Shown here piece by piece: positions 5,915-15,215 of a stretch of DNA of 64,000 bases. Numbering within the stretch: the stretch's first letter is position 1; every line of letters begins with the position of its first letter. A model generated the notes under the pieces. It saw only the letters and a list, made by a program, of their open reading frames with translations, was not told the DNA's origin and searched no databases. A program made the translations under genes and the position numbers. The stretch covers positions 17,086 through 81,085 of the IMG/VR virus record IMGVR_UViG_3300042562_001017. The stretch is one strand, 5' to 3'. The DNA is from a virus.

Positions 5915-6930
5915 TAAACAAAGAAATTATTACTAGCGTGTTAGATTTACATAATCTTAACGTTGATGCTAGTTATAGTGAAATAGCTGATGAATTAGTT
6001 AAAGTTTTTCCTATTTCTCACAGAACAGCTAGAAGGTATGCTTCTATTATTATTAATAGTAATAATCCTACTCCTGAAGAAGTAACAATGCCTGAAATGA
6101 TTACTGATAAAAAGGTAGGAGTTTTTAATTGGAGAGATGCAGTAGAGCATGTTCAAAAAGGACAGTCTTTATTTAGTCAAGCTAAAAGTAGTCAAGATAA
6201 AGCTACAGTTAAAATAGTTACAGATGAACCTATTTATATACTTGCTTTAGGTGATGCTCACTTTGGTAGTTGGGGTACTGATTACGAAGTGCTTAAAAAA
6301 GTAACTGATGAAATTCTTAATACACCTAATTTGTATGTAATTCTTTTAGGAGATTTATTACAAATGTCTATTAAGTTAAGAGGAGTACTAGAAGTAGCAG
6401 ATAATGCTCTTCCTCCTAAATATCAAATGTTATTGTTAGACAGTTGGTTACAAGAAATATCTCATAAAGTTATTTGTTCTACTTGGGACAACCATGCAGT
6501 AATGAGAGAAGAAAATGTAACTGGTTATTCTAAATACGCTGAGATATTTGAAAGACATCATGTTTATTTTAATGGTATTGGTCATTTAGATTTACAAGTA
6601 GGAGAACAGATTTACAAAATAGCTGTATCTCATTTCTTTAGAGGTTATTCTTTAGAAAATCCTTGTCATGGTGGAATGAGATATATGAGAAGAATGGCTC
6701 AAGATAGAGAAATAGCAATGGCTGGAGATTCTCATAATCCTGGAGTTATTAAATATATTGATGGAGATAGAGTAAGATGTGTTGTAAATAGTGGAACTGC
6801 TCAAACAAATAGTGGTTATGCTAAAAGATTCTTTTCTCTTCATACTTCATCAGCATTTCCAGTTATTAAATTGGACCCTAAAACTCATGAATTTACACCT
6901 TATTGGAATTTAAACGAAGCAACAAAATGA
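5911..6930 (+). CDS. Calcineurin-like metallophosphatase with N-terminal HTH
   Basis: 339 residues. Residues ~8-50 form a helix-turn-helix-like segment (YSEIADELVKVFPISHRTARRYA). A metallophosphoesterase core follows, with motifs in the expected order: 'LGDAHFG' (GDxH), 'LLGDLL' (GD), 'WDNHA' (the family's GNH), 'VSHFF' and 'AGDSHNPG' (late histidines). These residues bind two metal ions and hydrolyse phosphoesters. A metallophosphatase near the terminase is typical of crAss-like phages. Substrate unknown: DNA ends, cyclic nucleotides and ADP-ribose compounds are all possible. Coupled to its upstream neighbour by ATGA. Confidence 0.7.
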   Translation: MINKEIITSVLDLHNLNVDASYSEIADELVKVFPISHRTARRYASIIINSNNPTPEEVTMPEMITDKKVGVFNWRDAVEHVQKGQSLFSQAKSSQDKATVKIVTDEPIYILALGDAHFGSWGTDYEVLKKVTDEILNTPNLYVILLGDLLQMSIKLRGVLEVADNALPPKYQMLLLDSWLQEISHKVICSTWDNHAVMREENVTGYSKYAEIFERHHVYFNGIGHLDLQVGEQIYKIAVSHFFRGYSLENPCHGGMRYMRRMAQDREIAMAGDSHNPGVIKYIDGDRVRCVVNSGTAQTNSGYAKRFFSLHTSSAFPVIKLDPKTHEFTPYWNLNEATK

Positions 6931-7190
6931 AAATTATAGAATTTGAAGTATTAGTAAAATTAGTAAACGATGGTCATATTGACTATAGTAGTTTAGGTAT
7001 TGCTCCACCAGTAGAAGATGAAGAAGAACTGTTTTCTGAAAAAAGATGGTACAATTCTAAATGGTTAGAAGCTGAAATAGAGTGTGTTGCTGAAAACAAA
7101 GAAAACACTATATTGAATTTATACGATGGTCGTTGTATATTTGTACAAGAACCAATCAATATAGTTCTATCTAAACTTCATGATACCTAA
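6927..7190 (+). CDS. 87-residue acidic protein, unknown function
   Basis: Start set at 6927, where ATGA overlaps the phosphatase stop. The product begins MKIIEFEVLVKL. It is acidic in the middle (EDEEELFSEKRWYNSKW) and mixed alpha/beta. This small protein sits between the phosphatase and the HExxH protein, and may help one of them. No family recognised. Confidence 0.5.
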   Translation: MKIIEFEVLVKLVNDGHIDYSSLGIAPPVEDEEELFSEKRWYNSKWLEAEIECVAENKENTILNLYDGRCIFVQEPINIVLSKLHDT

Positions 7191-7524
7191 AGAATTCCAA
7201 ATATTAAATCATACTATTAATGTTGTTATTGATAATGAATACTGCCAAAAAAACGATTGTTTTGGACAATATCTTTATAAAGACAACAAAATAGTATTAG
7301 CTGACAAATATAAAAAAAGAAAAAATTGGATAAGTTATAAAAAAGAAACAATAGAACATGTGTTTTATCATGAATTAGTACATTGTATTCTTTATTATAT
7401 GAATAGTGATTTATGGTTAGACGAAAAGTTTGTAGACCAGTTTTCTGGTTTGCTTGCTCAAACAATGAAAAAAGATGAAAGTATTGAAATTAACAGAAGA
7501 ATTGAATCTAGAGATTCAAAGTGA
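7180..7524 (+). CDS. HExxH zinc-metallopeptidase-like protein
   Basis: 114 residues. 'HELVH' at residues 64-68 in a helix, followed by a downstream acidic helix (LWLDEKFVDQFSGLLAQTM), gives the Zn-binding layout of small SprT/ImmA-like phage metallopeptidase domains. The N-terminal half is beta (IPKEFQILNHTINVVID), also usual for that group. It could process capsid or scaffold proteins, or be an inactive structural relative. It is one of two HExxH proteins in this genome (see the giant protein at 50797). Overlaps both neighbours. Confidence 0.55.
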   Translation: MIPKEFQILNHTINVVIDNEYCQKNDCFGQYLYKDNKIVLADKYKKRKNWISYKKETIEHVFYHELVHCILYYMNSDLWLDEKFVDQFSGLLAQTMKKDESIEINRRIESRDSK

Positions 7525-8107
7525 ACTATTTGAAATAGAAGATTTTAAAACGCTAATTAAAAGAGTCAAGATTGGAAAAGGCGATAATGATGGTAGAAGA
7601 AAACTTATAGCTAAAAAAGAAATAGCTTATGTTTACCATATGGCTGACCCTAACTCTAGGTATTATAATTATGGTGAATCTGAAAGAAAAACTAAATTAA
7701 AAAGTGATATTTTTAATGAAGTAGATGAAGATTGGGAACCAGATGAAGCAGTTGAAATAGCTATATTAAAATATAGAGAGTTAATCAAAACTCCTTCACT
7801 TAGAACTGTAGACAGTATGTTAAATTCACTTCATGAATCTGAAGAAATTATTATTGAAATAACTAAACAGCTAAAGCAAGATTTAAAAGACGGTAAACAC
7901 AAAAGTGGTATAAATAATAAGAGAGGTCAAATCGTATCAGGAACAGAGTTAATGTTGAACGATTTGACTGCTCTCTTAAAAGTTAGTAAAGAAATTCCTA
8001 ATCATATAGAAGTATTAGAAAGATTACAAAAGAAATTACAAGAAGAAAACAAAACTCAAGCAGCTAAGGTTAGAGGAAATTTACAAATTAGTGAGAGGGA
8101 AAGATAA
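7475..8107 (+). CDS. Conserved protein upstream of terminase (possible small terminase subunit)
   Basis: 210 residues, mostly helical and charged, with a basic N-terminal part (LIKRVKIGKGDNDGRRKLIAK) and a long C-terminal helical region that could form a coiled coil (VLERLQKKLQEENKTQAAKV). Position directly before TerL, with a one-base TAATG overlap, suggests a terminase small subunit or packaging accessory. I cannot see a clear HTH. Overlaps the HExxH gene by 50 bases. Confidence 0.45.
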   Translation: MKVLKLTEELNLEIQSELFEIEDFKTLIKRVKIGKGDNDGRRKLIAKKEIAYVYHMADPNSRYYNYGESERKTKLKSDIFNEVDEDWEPDEAVEIAILKYRELIKTPSLRTVDSMLNSLHESEEIIIEITKQLKQDLKDGKHKSGINNKRGQIVSGTELMLNDLTALLKVSKEIPNHIEVLERLQKKLQEENKTQAAKVRGNLQISERER

Positions 8108-10146
8108 TGTTTGATGTAAGTTTTAGTCATATTAATACTCAAGAATTTTCTCCTGAAGCTACTAGATTTAGATTAAATAGTTTAAAAGGAAATCCATGTT
8201 ATATAGATGAACCTAAAAACAGTTTAGCTTGGAAAGAGTATTGGGATTTGCAACAACATTATTGTATGAATGGTTATTCTGTAGGAGGAGTTAGAATTAC
8301 AGGAGAACATTATTTTTATCTTAACTTTTGTCAAATTAAATTAACTGCTGTTGGTAATAATGAAGAAAAAGTTAGTAAAAAGAAAGTAGAAAAACAAGTT
8401 ACTTTTCCTGCATTTTGGGATAGTGACTGGTTTTACTTTACTGAATGTGAAGTAGCTAGAGAAGCAGGTGAGCATATGATTATTCTTAAACCTAGAAGGA
8501 GAGGATATTCATATAAGAATGCAGCTAAGTGCGCATACATGTATAGCTTTACTCGTTCATCTACTTCACTTATTGTAGCAGAATTATCTACATATTCTGA
8601 AGAAACAATGGGTATGGCTGTAAACTATTTAAATTTTTTACAACAATATACAGATTTTGGAAAGAACAGATTAGTTAACAAACCTAAAGAAGAAATAGAA
8701 AGTGGTTTTGAAGAAAACGGAATTAAGTTAGGTTTTAGAAGTAAAATACTTGCGTTTACAACAAAAACTAATGCAGGTATTCTTAGAGGAAAAGATGCTA
8801 ACATTGTTCTTTTTGAAGAAGCAGGAACATTTGGAAATCTCTTAGCTACATATAATGCAACTAAAGCTCTTGTTCAAGAAGGTACTAACGTATCAGGACA
8901 AATGTTTGTTTTTGGAACTGGTGGTGATTTTGCTGGAGGTCAAGTAGATTTTGAAAAAATGTTTTATGACCCTGAAACATATGGGTTTAGAGCATATCAA
9001 AATATATATGATGAAGGAAAAAGCAATACAACAATAGGTTATTTTCTTCCAGATTATTATTCTAAAGGTGGTTTTATAAGTAATGGTATATCTGAAATAG
9101 AATCAGCTAAAGCATCTATTGAACAAGAAGTTGAAAGACTTAAAAGAAGTTCAAAAGATAGAAATGCTCTTGATGCATATCTTGCAGAATTTCCTAGAAC
9201 TCCTCAAGAAGCTTTTATTAAAATGGGAACTAACATTTTTCCTAAAGCTGAACTAAATCAACAGATTAATGAAATACGTAGTCGTAAAGAATTACAACAT
9301 TTAGGTGTCACAGGTATATTTTATACAGATACAGATGGTAAAGTTAAATTTGAATTAAAAGATGATTTAAAACCTATACTTAATTATCCTTACAAACCTG
9401 ATGTAGATGGAGAGGGTTGTGTTATTATGTATCAACCTCCTTTTAAAATGAATGGTCACGTTCCTGATGATTTGTATTATATAGCTGTTGACCCTTATGC
9501 TATTGATAAAGGAAAAGATAAAAAACTTACTAAAAGAGACTCTTTGGGTTCAGCTTTTGTTTTTAAAAGAATAAATAATTTTTCTAAACCTTTTGATTTA
9601 ATTGTATGTGAGTATGTAGCTAGACCAGAAAGACATGATGATTTTAATAAAACTTTATTTGATATGGCTGAACATTACAATTGTAAAATTGTATATGAAA
9701 ATGATAGAGATGGCGATATAGAATCTTATGCTAGGATTAATAAAAAGTTACACAGATTAGAAGTTGAACTTACAGTTTATGATAGTAGTGACGCTCCACG
9801 TAAGCAATTAGGAAGACGTTATGGTGTAAGTATGAGTAACTTAGAAGTTAAAAAGACAGCAGTAAGTTATTTGAAAGATTGGCTATTAGCACCTAGAGAT
9901 AAAGATTTAAATGGAGTTCAAGAATTAAATCTTCATAAGATTTATAGTATTCCTTTACTTGAAGAAATTATTAAATTTGACTATCAAGGTAACTTTGATA
10001 GAGTTTCTGCAATGCTTGTAGCAATGCTTTATAAAAAAGAATTATTACTCAAACCACCAGTAAGTGAAAGAAAAACTTCAATCTATGAAGATGAATTTTT
10101 TAGAAGGTTTGATACAGAATTTGGTAAAAATGAATTGAATCTTTAA
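8107..10146 (+). CDS. terL: Terminase large subunit (ATPase and nuclease)
   Basis: 679 residues, in the size range of crAss-like TerL. A deviant Walker A lies at residues ~128-137 (KPRRRGYSYK), as in other TerL proteins. Walker B with catalytic Glu is at 233-238 (IVLFEE). The RNase H-type nuclease domain shows acidic residues D462 (IAVDPYA), D533 or neighbours (YENDRDGD) and D631 (NFDRVSAM). The protein cuts concatemeric DNA and pumps it through the portal into the prohead. It is followed 22 bases later by the portal gene, which has its own promoter overlapping this gene's end. Confidence 0.9.
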   Translation: MFDVSFSHINTQEFSPEATRFRLNSLKGNPCYIDEPKNSLAWKEYWDLQQHYCMNGYSVGGVRITGEHYFYLNFCQIKLTAVGNNEEKVSKKKVEKQVTFPAFWDSDWFYFTECEVAREAGEHMIILKPRRRGYSYKNAAKCAYMYSFTRSSTSLIVAELSTYSEETMGMAVNYLNFLQQYTDFGKNRLVNKPKEEIESGFEENGIKLGFRSKILAFTTKTNAGILRGKDANIVLFEEAGTFGNLLATYNATKALVQEGTNVSGQMFVFGTGGDFAGGQVDFEKMFYDPETYGFRAYQNIYDEGKSNTTIGYFLPDYYSKGGFISNGISEIESAKASIEQEVERLKRSSKDRNALDAYLAEFPRTPQEAFIKMGTNIFPKAELNQQINEIRSRKELQHLGVTGIFYTDTDGKVKFELKDDLKPILNYPYKPDVDGEGCVIMYQPPFKMNGHVPDDLYYIAVDPYAIDKGKDKKLTKRDSLGSAFVFKRINNFSKPFDLIVCEYVARPERHDDFNKTLFDMAEHYNCKIVYENDRDGDIESYARINKKLHRLEVELTVYDSSDAPRKQLGRRYGVSMSNLEVKKTAVSYLKDWLLAPRDKDLNGVQELNLHKIYSIPLLEEIIKFDYQGNFDRVSAMLVAMLYKKELLLKPPVSERKTSIYEDEFFRRFDTEFGKNELNL

Positions 10147-10151
10147 CTTTG
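10120..10151 (+). promoter_or_regulatory. Host-type promoter for portal gene
   Basis: TTTG at 10120-10123, exactly 20 bases, then TAACTTTG at 10144-10151. This is one of the best matches in the window to the Bacteroidota -33/-7 pattern. The portal ATG lies 17 bases after the box. Confidence 0.7.
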
Positions 10152-10168
10152 TAAATTAAATCGAAATA

Positions 10169-12502
10169 ATGAAAAATACTAATCAAGTAGGAATGCTGTT
10201 TGATATACCAAATCAAAATATATCTTATGCTGAAAAAATAAAAGATGATTTTGCTTGGAGTAAAATAACAATTAATGCTATAATAGGCAGGTCTACTTTT
10301 ACAACTAATAGTCAAAAAATTTGGATAAAAAAATTATATGATTATTATAATGGTAATATTCATACAGACGATTATAAATTAATTACAGAACCTTTTGGTA
10401 AACCTATGGAAGGTAGTTGGGGTGATGTAGAAAGTTATCCTATTATTAAAACTAAAGTTGATTTACTACGTTCTGAATATAATAAGCGTCCTAAAAAAGA
10501 TATGGTTTATGTAGTTAACGAAGATGTCGTTACTAACATGACTGAATCTTTAAATGAAGAGATTAACAAAAGCTTAGAATCTTTATTTGTAAATAAGCTT
10601 AATGAATTAGGTGTTCCTACAGGAGTTGAATCACAAGAAGTAGAATTACCTGAAAGGGTTAAGGAAAATTTTGAATCTACTTATTTAGACAAAAGAGCTA
10701 TCATTGGTCAAAACGCAATTAACTATATTAAAGTTCAACAACATTTAGATGAAAAATTAGATTTAAATTTCTTTCATTGGTTAGTAAGTGGAGAAATTTA
10801 TTCTCATAAAGATGTAGTTCATAACGAAGTTGTTTATGAAACAGTTAACCCACTTGATATAGATTTTGATAAAGACCCTGATATACAATTTGTTGAAGAT
10901 GGAGATTGGGTTGTAAGACGTAAATATATGCATCCTTCTTCTATTATAGATACATTCTATGATATTCTTGATGAAGACCAAATTAAAATGATTGATACTT
11001 TAGCTGTATCAGGACCAGCACTTACTTCTAACTCTTCTATATTTTATGATAGAAGTTTGAACAACAAAATGTGGTCTAGGTTAATTGAAGTAATGCATGT
11101 ATGTTGGAAATCACGTAAACAAATTGGTATTGTAGAGTTTATGGATGAGATGGGTCAATTTCAATCTTTAGAAGTTGATGAATCATATAAAGCAACTCCT
11201 GACCAAAAAGTTACATGGCATTGGGTAAGTGAAGTATGGGAAGGTTATAGAATAGGTTTAACAATGTTTGTTAAAATGAGAGCTTTACCTAATCAAAGAG
11301 GTAACTTAGATAATCTATCTAAATGTAAATTACCTTATAATGGTAGAATTATGTCTAACGTAAATTCTACAAATATATCTTTAGTTTCTTTAGGAGTACC
11401 TTATCAGACTTTATATAATGCTACTTTTCATCGTCTTAAATTAGCTATGGCTAAAATGAAAGATGATATGGCGTTAATTGATATTAACTGGAAACCTTTA
11501 GGTTGGTCAATGGATAAATGGTTAGAATATGCTGATAGAGTAAGTATGTTGTTTGTTGATTACAGTAAAGATTCAGTTAAAATGAATAATACTCACCAAA
11601 CAAGACTTCAGTTAGCTTCTCAAACTATTAGAATGTACACAGATTTATTAGCATTTATTAAAAATGAATGGGAAGAAGTTTGTGGTATAACAAGACAAAG
11701 AGAAGGTCAAGTTCAATCTTCTGAAACTGTAGGTGGTGTAGAAAGAGCAGTATTACAAAGTTCTTTAATTACTGAAACTTACTTTACTCTTTTTGAACAA
11801 TTTAAGAAAAGAGATTTAGAAGGCTTAATTGATTATTCTAAAATAGCTTGGATTAATGGTAAAAAAGGAAGCTATGTAATGCCTGATTCTACTAGTATAG
11901 TTTATATGGACGTTAATGGAATTGAGCATTGTGAAACTGAGTATGGTATTGCTATATCTAATTCAAGCAAAGAACAAGAAAGAGCTAATACAATTAAACA
12001 ACTTGCTCAACCAATGATGCAAAATGGTATTGCTGCTTCTACTATTGCTGAAGTATTAGATTCAGAAACTATATCTCAAGCTAAAGTTAAACTTAAAGTT
12101 GCTGAACGTAAGTTACAAGAATACAATCAATTAGTAGCTCAACAAGCACAAGAAGGTGAAATGGCTATGGCTGATAAACAAAAAGAAGTTATTGAATTAC
12201 AACATCAGTATAACTTAGAAGCTATTGATAGAAAAGGAGAATGGGATTTACGTAAGACTGAACTTACTGCATTAGGTATGGACGAAGGTGACGATAATGT
12301 TGCTATTCAAGAATCTATGATTGAAGCTGGTTTAAAAGAAAGAGAATTAGCTTTAAAGAATAAACAAATTGACTCTAATATTATGAATGATTTGTCTAGA
12401 CAACAGCATGAAAAACAAATGAAAGAAAAAGAAATGCAGTTAAAAAGAGAAGAGATGAAAAGTAAAGAAAAAATTGCAAGTAAAAGACCTAAAGGTAAGT
12501 AG
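10169..12502 (+). CDS. Portal protein
   Basis: 777 residues, directly after TerL, as in other crAss-like phages. The N-terminal part contains 'WIKKLYDYYNGN' and 'IIKTKVDLLRSEYNKRPKK', resembling the opening of portal proteins, where a helix-rich stem precedes the wing. The C-terminal ~130 residues are a long Gln/Glu/Lys-rich coiled coil (around 'MQLKREEMKSKEK'), expected for the barrel that projects into the capsid. Twelve copies would form the DNA channel and the docking ring for the tail. Function comes from position, length and composition. Confidence 0.8.
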   Translation: MKNTNQVGMLFDIPNQNISYAEKIKDDFAWSKITINAIIGRSTFTTNSQKIWIKKLYDYYNGNIHTDDYKLITEPFGKPMEGSWGDVESYPIIKTKVDLLRSEYNKRPKKDMVYVVNEDVVTNMTESLNEEINKSLESLFVNKLNELGVPTGVESQEVELPERVKENFESTYLDKRAIIGQNAINYIKVQQHLDEKLDLNFFHWLVSGEIYSHKDVVHNEVVYETVNPLDIDFDKDPDIQFVEDGDWVVRRKYMHPSSIIDTFYDILDEDQIKMIDTLAVSGPALTSNSSIFYDRSLNNKMWSRLIEVMHVCWKSRKQIGIVEFMDEMGQFQSLEVDESYKATPDQKVTWHWVSEVWEGYRIGLTMFVKMRALPNQRGNLDNLSKCKLPYNGRIMSNVNSTNISLVSLGVPYQTLYNATFHRLKLAMAKMKDDMALIDINWKPLGWSMDKWLEYADRVSMLFVDYSKDSVKMNNTHQTRLQLASQTIRMYTDLLAFIKNEWEEVCGITRQREGQVQSSETVGGVERAVLQSSLITETYFTLFEQFKKRDLEGLIDYSKIAWINGKKGSYVMPDSTSIVYMDVNGIEHCETEYGIAISNSSKEQERANTIKQLAQPMMQNGIAASTIAEVLDSETISQAKVKLKVAERKLQEYNQLVAQQAQEGEMAMADKQKEVIELQHQYNLEAIDRKGEWDLRKTELTALGMDEGDDNVAIQESMIEAGLKERELALKNKQIDSNIMNDLSRQQHEKQMKEKEMQLKREEMKSKEKIASKRPKGK

Positions 12503-12554
12503 TGTTATATATATAAGAGAAATTAAAACTTAATAAAACAATAAAATAACAAAT

Positions 12555-12562
12555 TAACTTTG
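12555..12562 (+). promoter_or_regulatory. Bacteroidota -7 box TAACTTTG
   Basis: A perfect TAnnTTTG ending 9 bases before the ATG of the scaffold-like gene. No TTTG at the -33 position, so strength is uncertain. Confidence 0.5.
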
Positions 12563-12571
12563 TATTAGAAA

Positions 12572-13648
12572 ATGACAGACACGATTGAAAACGAAGGGTT
12601 AGACGAATTAGATTTTGATATATCTAAAGTAGACGTAAACCCGACAGGAGTTGTTCCAAAAACGGAACTAGACCCTGAACCAGAAGAAGCTCCAGAAGCT
12701 CAACCAGAACCTAAAAGAGGTAGACCTAAAAAAGTTGAAAAACCTGTAGAGCCTGAACCTGAGCCAGAACCTGAAACAGAATTAGACGAAGAAGAACCTA
12801 AAGCTACTTCTAATTTATTTTCTACTTTAGCTGAAACTTTAGAGCTAGATTTAGAAGAAGAATTTGAAGAAACTGAAGAAGGTCTTTCTGCATTTGTTCA
12901 AAGTGCTGCTGATAAACTAGCAGACAAAAAATTGAATGGATGGTTAGAAAGTTTACCTGAAGTAGGTTCTAATTTTTTTGATTATCTTCAGATGTTAGGC
13001 CCTGATGCTAAAGAAGAAGATATACAAAAGTTCTTTAGTTCAGTTAAACCAGAAATTGATTACAAGTCAATTGATTTAACTAATGAAGATGCGCAAAAAG
13101 CTGTAATGCGTACCTTCTATAAAAAGATGGATTATGATGATAATGAAGTTAAAGATGCTATTGAAGATTTAGAGATAGCTGGTACTTTAGAAAAATCATC
13201 AAAAGTTGCTTCAACTAAATTAGCTGCTTCTCAAGAAAAAGAAAGAGCTGCTTTAATTGAAAAAACAAAAGCTGAAGATACAGTTAAAAGACAAAAGATA
13301 CAAGAATATTGGAACACAATAGATTCTACTATTAAAGGTGGTAGAGTTCATAGTTTTAATATTCCAGTTGCAGAACAAAAAGCTATGTTGGAATATATGT
13401 CAAGACCAACTAAAGCTGGAGTTCCACAACTACAAGAAGATTTAAATAATATGAATGTTGAAGATAGAATAGCTTTAGCAATCGCAGTAAAAAATAAATT
13501 TAACTTAGGTAAATATATTACTGCTGCTGTTAAAACTCAATCTGCTCAAACATTAAAAGAAAGATTAGCTTCAGGACAAACTAGATTAAAAAATGGTAAT
13601 GTTCCTAAGAGTGGTCTTTCAGATGATATATTATTTGATATAAAATAA
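12572..13648 (+). CDS. Scaffold-like protein upstream of the capsid gene
   Basis: 358 residues. The N-terminal ~85 are extremely acidic with Pro-Glu repeats (around 'EPEPEPETELDEEE') and one basic 'KRGRPKK' patch. The rest is helical with coiled-coil potential. Acidic, helical proteins placed just before the major capsid protein are typically internal scaffolds that shape the prohead. No protease domain is visible, so any processing would need another enzyme. The role is inferred from composition and location. Confidence 0.6.
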   Translation: MTDTIENEGLDELDFDISKVDVNPTGVVPKTELDPEPEEAPEAQPEPKRGRPKKVEKPVEPEPEPEPETELDEEEPKATSNLFSTLAETLELDLEEEFEETEEGLSAFVQSAADKLADKKLNGWLESLPEVGSNFFDYLQMLGPDAKEEDIQKFFSSVKPEIDYKSIDLTNEDAQKAVMRTFYKKMDYDDNEVKDAIEDLEIAGTLEKSSKVASTKLAASQEKERAALIEKTKAEDTVKRQKIQEYWNTIDSTIKGGRVHSFNIPVAEQKAMLEYMSRPTKAGVPQLQEDLNNMNVEDRIALAIAVKNKFNLGKYITAAVKTQSAQTLKERLASGQTRLKNGNVPKSGLSDDILFDIK

Positions 13649-13676
13649 ACACTTTAAAAAAACAAATAAATAAAAA

Positions 13677-15125
13677 ATGGCACAATTTCTAACAGACCAA
13701 GTGTGGAATGAACAAATGAAAAGCAATGATGCTTCTTTCGCTCGTTTAATTAACTCACAACCTGACAAAATCGCTCCTGTACTCACACATATGATGGGTC
13801 AAGAGAGTTCACGTTTCCCTCTTATGTACCTTTCTGAAGGTATGCAAGCTATTCAAGAAGTAGATGGTGACGAATTCGAGTATGATGTAATTGGACGTAT
13901 GATGAAAGCAGTTCCTTTACAAGCTCCTCCTACTGGTTCTTATTCTACATCTTTCGGTGTATCTGGAACTGAAGCAACTTTATTCTTCAACGAAGGTATT
14001 TTCCCTGTAGGATATACTATTCTTTCTCCTTTAGGTTATCAATTACGTATTACTAGTAGAGATAACGCTAACGGTAACTGGGCTTACAAAGTAAAATTAG
14101 TAGCTAAAAATCTTTCTGAAACTTTACCTGCAAGTGAATTAGCAACTGGTGCGTTATACGCTTCTGGTTGGAACTCGGTAGCAAGTTTTGGTTCATTCGG
14201 TTCACTTTCTACTAGCACTGCTCCTGTTAAAGTACGTGGTGATGTAGGTACTATTCGTAAAGGTTACGCTTATGAAGGTAACATTAAGTATCGTAAAGCT
14301 AAAACTGTACAATTAGACACTAAAGGTGGAGGTACTAAAGAAATGTATTGGCCTTACGAAGAGTATCAGCATAACTTAAGTTTCCGTATTGAATGTGAAA
14401 CTAACTACTGGTATTCAAAATCTAATCGTGATGCTTATGGTGTTATCAATGAGCGTGACGAACAAGGTAATCCTATTGTAAGGGGTTCAGGTATGTTTGA
14501 GCAAATCTCTAATAAAGATACTTATGGTACTTTAACTGCTGATAAAATTGACCAAACAATTCGTGATACTTTCTACGGTATGAGTGATGCTGAAAATAAA
14601 GTAATTACTCTTTTCACTGGTGTGGGTGGACGTATGGCTTTTGATAATGCAATGAAAGCTGAATTGTCAAATAGAGGTTACATCAAGTTAACTGACAACA
14701 AATTCGTTGGTGGTTCTGGATATAACTTGAGCTTAGGTGGTTTCTTTGATACATATCAACATGTTGATGGTTACAAAGTTATTATCAAAACTGCTTCTCT
14801 TTTTGATAACGGACCTCAAGCTTTAGCCAGTCCTAAACATCCTAACTATCCTAACTTACCTCTTGAGTCTTTCCGTATGGCTTTCACAGATACTTCTACT
14901 TATGATGGTATGAGTAACTTAGTTATGGTAAGCAAAAAAGGACGTAGTATGTTACGTGGTATGGTAAAAGGTATCAACGAAGCTGCTTCTGGAACTAGTT
15001 TCTCAGCTAATGATACTATTTCTACTGATAAAGACGGTAGTTCAGTACATTTCTTAAAAGCTGGTCAAGTTGTACTTAGAAGGTTTAACACTTCTATCGA
15101 CTTAACTTGTACAGCAGGTTTATAG
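13677..15125 (+). CDS. Major capsid protein
   Basis: 482 residues, HK97-fold candidate, in the position and length of crAss-like MCPs. It opens with a helical N-arm (MAQFLTDQVWNEQMKSND...). Codon choice shifts clearly from the neighbours toward CGT, AAC, TTC and GGT, a sign of very high expression. It has its own intrinsic terminator right after it, which would favour a short abundant message. It ends with TAG, showing that amber is not recoded in this phage. Identity rests on context, length and codon bias rather than a motif. Confidence 0.85.
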   Translation: MAQFLTDQVWNEQMKSNDASFARLINSQPDKIAPVLTHMMGQESSRFPLMYLSEGMQAIQEVDGDEFEYDVIGRMMKAVPLQAPPTGSYSTSFGVSGTEATLFFNEGIFPVGYTILSPLGYQLRITSRDNANGNWAYKVKLVAKNLSETLPASELATGALYASGWNSVASFGSFGSLSTSTAPVKVRGDVGTIRKGYAYEGNIKYRKAKTVQLDTKGGGTKEMYWPYEEYQHNLSFRIECETNYWYSKSNRDAYGVINERDEQGNPIVRGSGMFEQISNKDTYGTLTADKIDQTIRDTFYGMSDAENKVITLFTGVGGRMAFDNAMKAELSNRGYIKLTDNKFVGGSGYNLSLGGFFDTYQHVDGYKVIIKTASLFDNGPQALASPKHPNYPNLPLESFRMAFTDTSTYDGMSNLVMVSKKGRSMLRGMVKGINEAASGTSFSANDTISTDKDGSSVHFLKAGQVVLRRFNTSIDLTCTAGL

Positions 15126-15133
15126 TTTTAAAT

Positions 15134-15170
15134 AAGTGAGGGAGAGTAAAATCTCTCTCACTTTATTTTT
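15134..15170 (+). terminator. Intrinsic terminator after the capsid gene
   Basis: AAGTGAGGGAGAG (15134-15146) pairs with CTCTCTCACTT (15153-15163) with a small bulge and a 6-base loop, then a T-rich tail (TTTATTTTT). It would separate capsid transcription from the following gene. Confidence 0.8.
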
Positions 15171-15215
15171 AAATAAACTAAAATTAAAAACAATTAAAAT
15201 AAAACGATAAAGAAA

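Noticed and set aside
13677-15125. Amber (TAG) or opal (TGA) recoding, as in some crAss-like phages
   Set aside because: The capsid gene ends in TAG right before its terminator and many genes end in TGA with proper overlaps, so the standard code applies.
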